In this document: in pieces, positions 9,869 to 19,125 of the stretch
How positions within the stretch are numbered: position 1 is the first letter of the stretch
Layout of the letters: each line of letters starts with the position of its first letter
Notes under the pieces: model-generated
The model's database searches: none
Told to the model about the DNA's origin: nothing
Seen by the model: only the letters and a program-made list of their open reading frames with translations
Position numbers and translations under genes: made by a program
Source of the DNA: Ustulina deusta
Taxonomy: Eukaryota; Ascomycota; Sordariomycetes; Xylariales; Xylariaceae
Length of the DNA stretch: 64,000 nucleotides
Assembly: GCA_023159155.1 (NCBI GenBank)
Contig: JAJNNX010000030.1
Location: forward strand, 310,001 to 374,000
Direction of reading: 5' to 3'

Positions 9869-12553
9869 TTAATTTAATTTTTGGCCTGCTTGTAAAGAGC
9901 GGGAAAATGCTTGAGTATGGACATGATTAAGTGCATGAATAATGTGGTCTTCGTCTAGGTCTAGGAATCGGCTCTTTGTCTCTTCAAGAGCTATCTCGTC
10001 CTCACTAACGCCCTCGTCCGGGTTGCCAAGCAGAGAGATATAGTACCACACAGCCCGCTGGAGCCGCGATTCATATTGAGCCTGGTTCCAGCCGGAGGGT
10101 GCAGGACAACAACTAGCAAGGTACCCCTTCTTTGCCGAGCTCGGGAGCTTTTGTAGCAGCTATTTGATCTAAGTGCTGCTGGTGGATGGCTCTGCAAGTC
10201 TTGCATTTGCTTTTTTAAAGTGCTGTATCCCGTTGAAATAGCTTCCCTTTGCGTCTCGATCGTCTTTGTTATTGCTGCAGTAGCCTGTTCAGCCTCTTGG
10301 GCGGCCTTTTCTACTATGCCCTGTAGCTGATTATGCTGCGATTCGAGAGCACGTTGTACGATAGGCTTGACCTCGTCGGCTACTATATGACGTAGCTGTT
10401 GAGTATTAGACGCGAGTTCCTGTTCCAGTTGTTCCTTGTTAGCCCGGAGGCTATTTTGTGCTTGGGTCTGGCAGCTATACTCCAAAGTTGACGTGAGGTC
10501 GGAGATCGTTTTTGAAACTTAGGCTGTGAGCTCTTGCATTAATTGATCTCTGCTGGCCTGTAAACGCGTTTCTAGGTTGGACTGTAGGTCTAGGATGGCT
10601 TCCGAAATAAAGGATGTAAGCTCTTGCTTGAATTGCGTTTTGTTGGCTTGGAGGCTAATTAAGATAACTTTTGTCCAGCTTTCCGCCGAACGGTGCCCGT
10701 CCGCCTCTAGATCCCTAACTAGCTGATTTCTGCTGTGCTTTATATCTTCGGCGATGTCTTTCTTCAAGAGCATGAGATCATCCGTCAGATCTTGCCGTGA
10801 CAAATCCGTCCTCCTGATCTTTACGCTCCGCTGGTCTGGACTGCTACCCCTCTTCGCTGGGATGTGTACCTTACCTGCGAAACGACTCCTGGCCAAGGGC
10901 GAGCGACCCTCTATTATGATATCCGCAGCTAGAGTCGGTACGGGTGAGCATGTCGGCCGCGGTATGTGTGGTTGCGGAGTCTGACGCCGTGGCGAGATTG
11001 ACGGCCGCGCATTCGGCGTAGTGTTGAGGGGTGTCATATTGCCTAACATCTTGTAGAGGCTTTTATACTTCTCGTGCACGACCTCGTCTCGCAGTCTGTC
11101 AGGGGTGACGACCGTGGGCTTGAACTGAGAGAGGTCCGCCCAGCCAATGCCACGTCCGAGTTCGGGATAGAGCTTCTGATGGCAGACCCGGACCTGCTCA
11201 TCGGTTAAGGTTTCGCTAGCATCAGGTACTAGAGAGGCCAGGATCTGCCACTTAGTAAGCCTTAGGGTAGTCCTTAGGTCTTTCTCTAGAAGACGATGCC
11301 TCATCTGACGCCGGATAGCGGGATCGAGAATCTTCGCATTTTCTGCCTCTCGCGTATGACCGAGCAACTGACTATCGCTATACCGCAAAGCATCTTGGGA
11401 GGTGTGGCATTGCACGAGGACTCGCGTGCGCAACCTCTCAAGAGTCATGACGTCCGTCCAAAGCTCGAAACGAGCGCTTCTCATTATCGAGGAGAAAAAG
11501 GTTGCCTGGAACGCAAAGATCGTCTGCATAAGCTGTTCCGTCGACTCGTTGAGGGAGCCTCTTATAGATTCGCTAAGTTGTATGTTGGCTTCTCTGCAGG
11601 CTTGGTAGAGACTGATCTGCGCCATGGCTTCCGGTATCTCGGGCGTTGTTTCATAGCTCCGGGGCTCTCCATCCTCTATGTCGATCAGCATGTACGCATC
11701 AGCAAAGGACGCGTACGGTGCTGAGGAAAGGCTATCTAACCAACGAAGACTTTGCAAGAACAATGATCGAACAATAGCCTGGTCCTGAAAAGTGTCGACC
11801 TCGTTGATCCGGGCCTCCCAGTCCGCGCACCAAGCCGGGAGGACGCTACTTGTCCCCTCTTTCAGCGCGTCGATCAGCTACGCCTCCAGCTCCCCAATAG
11901 TCTTGGTCGTAGGTGGGTTAAGATGTCCCCGCAAAGAAGATTCGTCGAGAACCGCCGGCGTGGGATCGTTGGCGTGCTCTAAGGCTTGGGCTTCTGTCGA
12001 TGCTATGCTGATGTCCACCGGCCTGGGCCCCCTCCCTTTCATTGTGCTGAGAGCGAATACCACTGACCCCAAGAGCAACCGCGCCGTCGTCGGCCGCATT
12101 ATCCTCAGCTATGTCACTCTCGATTTCGGAAGGCTCTTCTTCCAAAGCAATGTCTTGACACCACGGCTGCAGGTATGGCCTGATATCTCGCCTGCAGGAT
12201 AGGAAATCCCGAAACAGGGGTGTATAGGATGCGAGCATCCTAAACTCCGGGTGGCGGGCTTCCTCGGTAGCAAATATAGTATACAGGTTGGCACTGTTAA
12301 GGCCTTTCCAGAAACCTTCTTCGACATCCTTAGCGCACTGTAGAGCTGACTGCCAGTTGTCAGATGTGCCCATCCATCGTTCAAGCTCGGAAAATCCAGT
12401 ATCGGCAGCCTTGGTTACCTTGTGCCGAGAGATGGTATGTTCGGAATGGCACAGGAGGTAGTCCATTACATCCTGTCCTTTTATGTGAGAGAAGCTGCCA
12501 GTAAGACCGCGTGGTGTGAAATCGCGGACGAAGAGATAGAACTTTATGAGCAT
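9869..12553 (-). pseudogene. Family X, copy 1: unrecognised coiled-coil protein, broken by two stops
   Basis: I do not recognise this family. It is paralogous to copy 2 at 19.1-20.9 kb. Shared blocks include LxxxYxFxxDFxPRGLxGxF with xxxDVM, GFWKG, AYMLxDIED.ExRS, and the pair LxLTxWQ...LTDEQ. The frame runs from about 12553 and changes near 11.95-12.03 kb; a 66-nt GTATTC..ACAG intron would fit. It then continues to about 10102, where a 53-nt GTACCT..CCAG intron leads in phase to a last exon ending at 9869. The C-terminal third is a predicted coiled coil with repeated QANK-Q-x-QEL units. In-frame stops are TAG at 11878-11880, where copy 2 has Trp, and TAA at 10519-10521. The frame is otherwise open on both sides, so these are nonsense mutations. 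The true start is uncertain. Confidence 0.6.
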
Positions 12554-13062
12554 CTTGCTTTGGATAGTATCCTAACGACGGCGGGTTCCCGCTGATAGGG
12601 GAGCCAGTCGGCCGGAGTCGGGAGCAACGACCTTGAGGCCGAACGACTTGAACGCGCCCTGTTATAATGAGCCATAGTGCTGGTGGCGTCTGTATATATA
12701 ATGTTGCTGTGAGAACCTGAATGCGTAACTCATCTGGACAAAAACTCGTCTGTCGACAAGGTTGTATATTTGTAGCCAAGACGCAGTTCTGGAACAGGTT
12801 GCAAAGTTATCCTAATACTACCTACTAGCGCAGTATCCAAGGGGTGCTATAGTGGGGATATAACGCCTCTTGAGAGGTACTTAGTGCCTTTAATTAGGTA
12901 GGTATCTGTTTACCTAGGTATTGTTTAGTAACTATTGTATTTAATGCAATAGCTTCTGCTGCAGTACATACTGTACTAGATTCTGCGTAGTTCTATAAAC
13001 GGTTAACCAATAGTTTGGATTTTGCTAACTGTATATAAAGGGTTTAAAATAAAAAAATGTTA

Positions 13063-13652
13063 TAAATAAAAAAATGTTTGCAATTTTCAAACGTTTGAAC
13101 TAAATAAACGCTTCGCACTAATAAACGTTTGACTTTTGATAAACGCTTCCGTAGCTTATGGGACAGACTGACCTACCTACCCATACTGACTGACCTACCT
13201 ATACTGACTGACAGCCCATACAGCCATATCTACCATACTACCTACTATACAGCCCATATACAAATAGAAGTCGCGATAGCTTTGTACACTATTTCAATTC
13301 AAATAATATAGCAGTTTCTATTTCAATAGAATAGTCAAATCAGATAGGTAGCTAGAATATAATACAAATATAACAGTTCAATCCTAATACATGCCAGAAT
13401 TTTCAACGTAGCTAAAACATAGCCAATATAGCCAGCAACTAATACAATACACCTACTTAGAACTTATAGCTAATACAACAACTAGGTCTAAAGTACAGAC
13501 CTAAGTACCTAGGTTTTTTTTTTTTTTTTTTGCCCTCAAACTTAGAAACGTTTAAGTTTTTAAACGTTTATCGATAAAAAAACGTTTATTGGATCCCAAA
13601 CATTTATTAGTATTAATAAATGTTTAAGGGTTTCTATTAGTCAACCGTTTAT
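13063..13652. repeat. Cluster of AAACGTTT-core palindromes
   Basis: Two groups of near-palindromic words with core AAACGTTT and one-base variants (AAACGCTT, AAACATTT, AAATGTTT, AACCGTTT) flank a central part of about 400 bp. The first group lies at about 13.07-13.15 kb (four to five copies), the second at about 13.54-13.65 kb (about six copies). The variants differ mainly by C/T changes, as RIP would produce. The role is unknown: ends of a small mobile element, protein-binding sites, or chance in AT-rich DNA. Confidence 0.5.
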
Positions 13653-13937
13653 TATTTACAAACTATTAATTAACTATTAATTAACGGTTTAAAGACTACT
13701 GCTAAGGCTAGTACGGTACCTAAGCTGATCTTATAATAGAATTCCTAAGATAAGGATGAGTTTATGACTAGTTATAACTTAATTATTATTAATAAACTTA
13801 TATATATATAGTAGTTTTTTCCCTGTATGCTTTGCGTGTTGGACTCTGTTTAAGTAATAACTATAATTAGGCGTTTTTATTTGTTAACGAAATGTGGCTT
13901 CTCGGAGTACTATCTACGAATACCTAACCTAAGGTAC

Positions 13938-14010
13938 AGTTCAATGAATCGTGGCGTTTCTACTATTTAATTGATCGTGGCTTTCCTACCGTTCAATGAA
14001 TTGTGGCTTT
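13938..14010. repeat. Three-unit 26-bp degenerate tandem repeat
   Basis: The core TCGTGGC/TTGTGGC recurs with exact 26-base spacing (GTGG at 13951, 13977 and 14003), within units like TTCAATGAATCGTGGC followed by TTTCTAC or TTTCCTAC. Two further isolated copies of TGTGGCTT lie at about 13893 and 14047, out of register. Direct reading; no known family. Confidence 0.6.
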
Positions 14011-14480
14011 TGAAAGGAGAATAGATCTGCGATCGATCGAAAGATTTGTGGCTTTTATTACAGTATTTTTTGGTCCTAAACTTTAGGTCCTAGAGTTTTA
14101 TGAACGATATTCTTGTACCAAAAGGAAATCTGTACCAGTTGTTCTTAAAAAATTGTTACTAAAGGCCTAGAAGCTCGTAAGACGGCGGCATTACTGCATG
14201 TGTGGCCTCCCGGCCCGTGGTCTGGTCTTCAAGTCCCCGATTGATGGTAGTTTAAAACCGCCTGTCAATCCTTGTACTGCAGCACAACCCGTTCCTCATG
14301 CTTCAACTCGACCTGCCCCTTCTACCCTTCGTTCGTACACCTGCTCCCAGACTTACTATCTGCTCCTTAGACATATTTTACGCCCGATTTTTATTTTACG
14401 ATTACCTGCAAAATGCTCGGCCGCACCCACCATGCTTATCGCCACAAACCTCGCGAGAGTAAGGGAAGCCATTTCAATTT

Positions 14481-15451
14481 ATGCCTAGTACCCAGGACTC
14501 GTACTATCCTCACCGCGCTGTTGTAGATAAGTATTGCAAGAAGGGGAAGGCCGCATATAGAAAGGCCCACTATCTCCATGCTGACCTGAGGAGTGAAGTA
14601 TACTTAGTCATTCTCCCCCTTGGTGGTGAGAAAAAGCGCTATATTTATTACTCCGAGCCCAGCTCAGATTGGCCACCGTCTTTAGAAAAAATTGTACGTC
14701 GTAAGATATCCTGTTAACTATCCTCAGGTACTAACTATATTAAAAAATCATATACCCTGTTGCCAAGATCTGCACTGTAGAAACCATAGACCTACTCGCT
14801 TCAAAAAACCTTGGCCAGGAACGCAACAACAGTAACCATAACAACAGCACCGCTAGCCAGTCCGAACATCCGTTTGAATACAATAGTGAGGTAGATTTCG
14901 AGAAGATTAATACCGTTTACCATAGTAGTCATTGCATGGCTCGTCAAGGCCCTGCCTGTCCTCATATGTCTCGACGGGCCAACAACAACCCTATTGTGCT
15001 CAAACTGGCCCTTATGCAGCCTTCTATCGAACAAGACTTCATTCCCTAGACACCTTGCCCCCGTAAACTTCGCAGTCCGACCTGGTTTAGGCGTCTAGCT
15101 AGCCGTAATGATCTCTTCTACGCGCCCTCCCGCGTACCGCCAATACGGGCTAGTGTTCGCAAACAATCAGCTACTGCTTTATTACGCACTGCTCCATCGC
15201 CTACTACTCCGTGCCCCTATAACAGTCGCTAGCCAGCGTTATCTTTCAACAGGCTTAGGATTAGTACACCCGGTAAGCCAACGGCTACCCCTCGTATGGT
15301 CAATGATACCCCTTTTAGCAGCACAATGGTTGGTCGCTCTCTTCATTCCTGGCTTCATAGGAAGCCAATCACTGGTATACCTGTACACAGAGTACACAAA
15401 GCCGGACATCAATTCCAGAAACACTTCCAATCCCGTTATAAAAAAAACTAG
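14481..15451 (+). pseudogene. MADS-like gene 1, two exons, broken by two TAG codons
   Basis: The first exon (14481-14700) encodes a fragment resembling the second half of a MADS (SRF-type) domain: a KKGKAAYRKAHYLH helix, SEVYLVI strand, RYIYYSEPSSDWPPSLE. A GTAAGA donor, a perfect TACTAAC branch site and a TAG acceptor (intron 14701-14780) lead in phase to exon 2. Exon 2 is Asn/Ser-rich and open to TAG 15047-15049. The same frame then continues for 134 more codons to TAG 15449-15451, interrupted only by TAG 15230-15232. Both internal TAGs are one C-to-T change from CAG. The frame would be about 296 codons long. The MADS resemblance is from memory and covers about 60 residues. It faces X1 divergently, as MADS-like gene 2 faces X2. 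Confidence 0.5.
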
Positions 15452-15881
15452 GAAGCATAGCTGTATTTCCTACTTCCTATTTCCCATTATCGTCAGGCAT
15501 TTTTTATTGATTTATTTCTTTATAACAACATGTTAAATATAATCCTGTTTAATATTAAAATAATACAAAATATATATATCTAGTTATTCTTTATTTTCGG
15601 TTAGAGAACCTATAGGCGCGCGAATCAGCGAGAGTAGAACATTCATTACAAACAGTGTAAGTCCCGCAGCCTGGGCGGTCTAATACAACCAGGTCGAGAA
15701 GTTCCGCGTTACACTCACTACACTATACGCGGTGCTCCATAACGTCGACAACCTGCAAGAGCTTGCTTCCCGGATCAGCCTTCAGCGTGAAAGTATATCG
15801 CACGTCTCTCGGGTCCTTCACCATGTTACCCTCCTGGCTACGTTTAGTACACTTCAGCTCCATCGAAACAGGCAGATCGGT
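15452..15881. other. Island spacer
   Basis: About 430 bases between the ends of the convergent MADS-like gene 1 and Hsp70-like gene. AT-rich near 15.5-15.6 kb. No gene seen. Confidence 0.5.
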
Positions 15882-17718
15882 CTAGGAGTAGTCGTGCTCG
15901 GCAACCTTCATGGAGAACCGGACCCTGCCGCTAGGTAAAGTCCTTGGCCTAAGTGTCCAGCCTAGATCATAAGGCACGGGCCTGCCGTCTAAGGATTTGC
16001 CTGTAGGCGAAATAGCGACGTGGGATATAGGCGCAAAATCTTCTTCCGTATGAACTTCTAACGGTGCGTAGTTTGGATCACAGATAAGGAAAAGCTTCAT
16101 CCACCGAAACGCGCCGTAAGGGATCTCAACATCAACCTCAAAAGACAAGTCCTTGCACCAGAGAACGTCAGCTTTGTCGGACCCCTCCTATATGCCTAGA
16201 TCTTGCTTAGACCGTGTGATTTCCTGAATAGCAATCCTAGACGAGGCTAGAATAGAAGCGGCAGTCGGAACACGCATTGCAGATAGAGCAGCGCCAGCAG
16301 CTACTGCCGATGACCTGAGGCCCGTTAGCAAAAGCCTCAGGGGCAGCAGCAAGACTTGGAGAAGCGCACCAATACACCTCGTCCCGGAGGAATGTGTGCG
16401 TTACTTCAACACCTAACCTCTGACCCCTCGTCTTCATTTCCGCCATCATGGCCTCCGCTACATGGTAAAGGCCAGGATTACAAAAACTACCCCCACAGAA
16501 GAGGACCCCGAAGTCCTCTCTGAGCTCGAGCATACACTTTAGCTCGGCGCGAAAAATTCTTAACCCGCTTTGAAACGCTTTCTCAAAAGCGATTCGGACA
16601 TCGCTATCGCTTAGCGGTACACACACCTCCGGGTCTTGCGCAAAAAGATGGATTGTATATTTGTCCTTAGAAGAGTAGTCAACCCGTTTTTTCTTCTCTT
16701 CAAAATCTTTTTAAAAAGCGCCAATATCGCCTTAGGTAAGAACGCGTTGTCTTATTAAAGGCCGCAACTTTTCTTCGATTATGTCCTGAACAGTATCATT
16801 AGACATATGACTGCCACCTCGCACGCCTTAGTCTATGTTAGCACGGCCAAGTTCTTACACAGAGAAAACATACCTGTAATCGCCCAGTACAGAACGTTAG
16901 ATTAGCTATTCGTAGGATCTCCGTTAGTATCAAAATAGATAGTTACGCTCTATAGATTCTAGCGGTTCTTGAGCTTTCTATACCTAAAAAGAGCAGGAAA
17001 AGGGAAAAAGGAACATACCAAGGTACTGGAACCCACGTCTACGAATGTAAGGTTCTTACACGTAGACCGAACGTCCCCAAACAGCTCGCTGGTTCGTAAC
17101 CTGATCCTCGAGAGGCCCGTGACATCATCGAATGGCTCGCACATATAGAAAGCGGCAGCTTGGCCCTCGCTAGCCGTATCATACTTCAGGTCCGCGCCGA
17201 AGACTGGGCGGATTAACTCCAGATAACGCTCCATGAACTCATCAAAGTCACCTGATCCCTCACTAGTAAACAGGTAGTTTGGGTAGATTGATATAACTAC
17301 CTTGACTCGGACTCTACATTCTTACATTTGATCAAGCGCTACATACCAGAGCACCTTAAAATAATAGCGCAGTACGTTGGCTATTATAGCCCAAGTGATC
17401 TTTTTTGTAATAACGACCTTTAAGAGGGCCCTACCGCCCGGCAATTGTTTGATTGCTTTATCGCATATAATACCCGCATTAAACGTCAGGAGGGTCTTAA
17501 GGGGAATATTGGCGTCCATGCCACGGGATTCGTCGCTTATAGTAAGTTTGCCATCTGGACCGGGAGCAGCCGAAGCAGCAAATTCGAATGCTATATTAGG
17601 ACTTGCGATCGCGCCAGCCCTAGGAACCCGCACAAGTCGAAGCATAGAATAAGGGCCTGTTACATAGGCCAACGCCAATTTTGAGCTGCCATTCCTAAAA
17701 TCCATACCCAGAGTTCTA
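15882..17718 (-). pseudogene. Hsp70-like (actin-fold ATPase) gene, heavily broken
   Basis: Resembles the divergent fungal Hsp70-like ATPases that keep the nucleotide-binding fold. Seen in order: LGMDF near the start (phosphate-1-like, after a GGTTTAG acceptor at about 17719), LTFVDVGSSTL (phosphate-2-like), DTVQDIIEEKL, and VLFCGGSFCNPGL (adenosine-site-like). The 3' part ends in a beta-rich segment. Introns are likely after GSSTL (GTATGT donor, exon resuming at 16958) and near 16.85 kb. In-frame stops, reading downstream: TAA 17322, TAG 16950, TAA 16902, TAA 16828, TAA 16732, TAA 16711 and TAG 16188 (lowest coordinates), each one C-to-T change from a Gln codon. A one-base frameshift lies near 16325; the Cys-rich tail read straight through it is an artefact. 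The first exon was not found. Confidence 0.55.
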
Positions 17719-17720
17719 AA

Positions 17721-18275
17721 CCAAGTTAGCGCAGCTCGATCAGAAAAACAAGAAATACGGACGGCTCTAATATTACAAAAGTATCCCGTTACATAAATAA
17801 AAACATTCTATATTAATAATAAAGACAATATATTAATTTATCAATATAGGATTCAGGTATGGCTAGTCTTATAAAATATATTTACACAGATATAGTACAA
17901 CAACCAAGGATAATATGTCGATCGGTAGATCTGATCGCATATTTTTAGCGGCGGTGAGATCGCCAGCATTCTGCCTACTTATAGTTAGCGCCCAGCTAAG
18001 GTCCCGGGAGCTAGCCATTAGTGCACTACCCTACCTAGGTAGGTTAGACTAATCTACAGGGGTTTTAACGTTGCTACTCAGCGACATCCGCTGGGCCTTT
18101 TGCTTTTATTGCAATATAATACTTCTTCAGCAGTTCAATAAAATAAACTGCATGGAATACTATGCGTAGGCCTAGGCCTGCTAGGTTGCTAACACCGAAT
18201 GAACATCCTCTCCATCAAACACAAAGCACCATGCCTATCAATCTTCACAATCTTACAAGCTCCAACCTCTATATG
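17721..18275. other. AT-rich island spacer
   Basis: About 550 bases, very AT-rich at 17.77-17.92 kb. It may hold the missing first exon of the Hsp70-like gene: on the minus strand a short frame starts with ATG near 18018. I cannot support that exon. Confidence 0.4.
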
Positions 18276-18278
18276 TGA

Positions 18279-19125
18279 AGTATTACAGCAGAGCTGACCA
18301 AAACTACAATCTACGTCCAAGTAATATACAATTTCTGCCAATGGAACCGCGCCTATAGTACCAGCTGTACTCAAAACTTAGCACGCCATCTAAACAAGTA
18401 CCAGGGTTACCGTAATTCCCGTCGGAAGGAACATTATCAGTACATTAGCCGAACTCGAGTCATAGCAGTCGTCAACCGCCTTTGGACAGTCTACAAGACA
18501 GAACAGAATGTCATTCTGCAAGTCCGCTTCTCTTATAACTTGTGCGCAAAAGAAATGGGCCTTACCTGGTCTCGCAGCCATTTTAAAAAATGTACGAGGT
18601 ACCGCATGTTATCCGATGAGGACGTTATACAAGCGGCTGGAACGGAGCAACCCGACTATCCGTCGAGAACTACGCCCCAAGAGAGTCACTCGGGACTTCA
18701 ATCGCTAGAGTTGGCCACGGCCTCTAAAGACTTGCCAGCGGTATGCCCGGTCAATATAAAAGATCGCTCAAGGAAGCTCCTTAAAAAGGCCCTGGATGTG
18801 CGCCTCGCGCGGTTCAAATAGACGGACAGCATGCGGGACTAGCTTGCCCAAAGCTGGCACGACTACTATAAGTAGTATCAGGAATGGCGCCTATGTTGTC
18901 AAGGCGAGATCTCGGGACTGAGAGACTGGGGCTTGTTAGACGAGGCGCGACAACTGGAATAACGTTTGAGCAACAGTTCTGTCTATTCCGAACCGGGCTC
19001 TTTCAAGATCGCGTGGCCGACGGGATTCGGAAACAAGGTCTTCTAATTCATCGGAATCAGCAACCCCACTAAGCAGCAACAGCAACCGAGGTGGTGCTAT
19101 TTTGATCAGGTTGGCCTGGTTCGGG
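18279..19125 (+). pseudogene. Open frame Y: unrecognised gene remnant, broken by five stops
   Basis: A 180-codon frame with almost no ATG is open from 18279 to TAG 18819. Its composition is protein-like (for example RVIAVVNRLWTVYKTEQNVI and LCAKEMGLTWSRSHFKKC). The same frame then carries TAG 18840, TAG 18873, TAA 18960 and TAA 19044, between which it still reads like protein (SWHDYY, YQEWRLCCQGE, GLLDEAR). All five stops are one C-to-T change from CAG or CAA. I do not recognise the family. The lack of a start suggests an upstream exon or loss of the 5' end. Its 3' end overlaps the 3' end of X2 on the other strand, so the boundary between the two is uncertain. Confidence 0.4.

Larger units (their letters stand above)
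12554..14480. other. AT-rich island spacer with palindrome cluster
   Basis: About 1.9 kb between X1 and the divergent MADS-like gene 1. Most of it is strongly AT-rich and poor in open frames. It contains a cluster of AAACGTTT-like palindromes (13.06-13.65 kb), a run of T at 13515-13532 and a short 26-bp-period repeat (13.94-14.01 kb), listed separately. No gene is supported; the open frame at 14198-14488 resembles nothing. Confidence 0.55.

Noticed and set aside
15108..15536. 142-codon membrane-like frame on the plus strand
   Set aside because: It overlaps exon 2 of MADS-like gene 1 in another frame; that gene's frame has better protein-like composition and a supported splice.
16237..16330. 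Cysteine-rich CxxC tail on the Hsp70-like protein
   Set aside because: Continuing in the neighbouring frame gives an Hsp70-like continuation (VAAGAALSAM) and a long further open frame, so the cysteines come from reading past a one-base frameshift.
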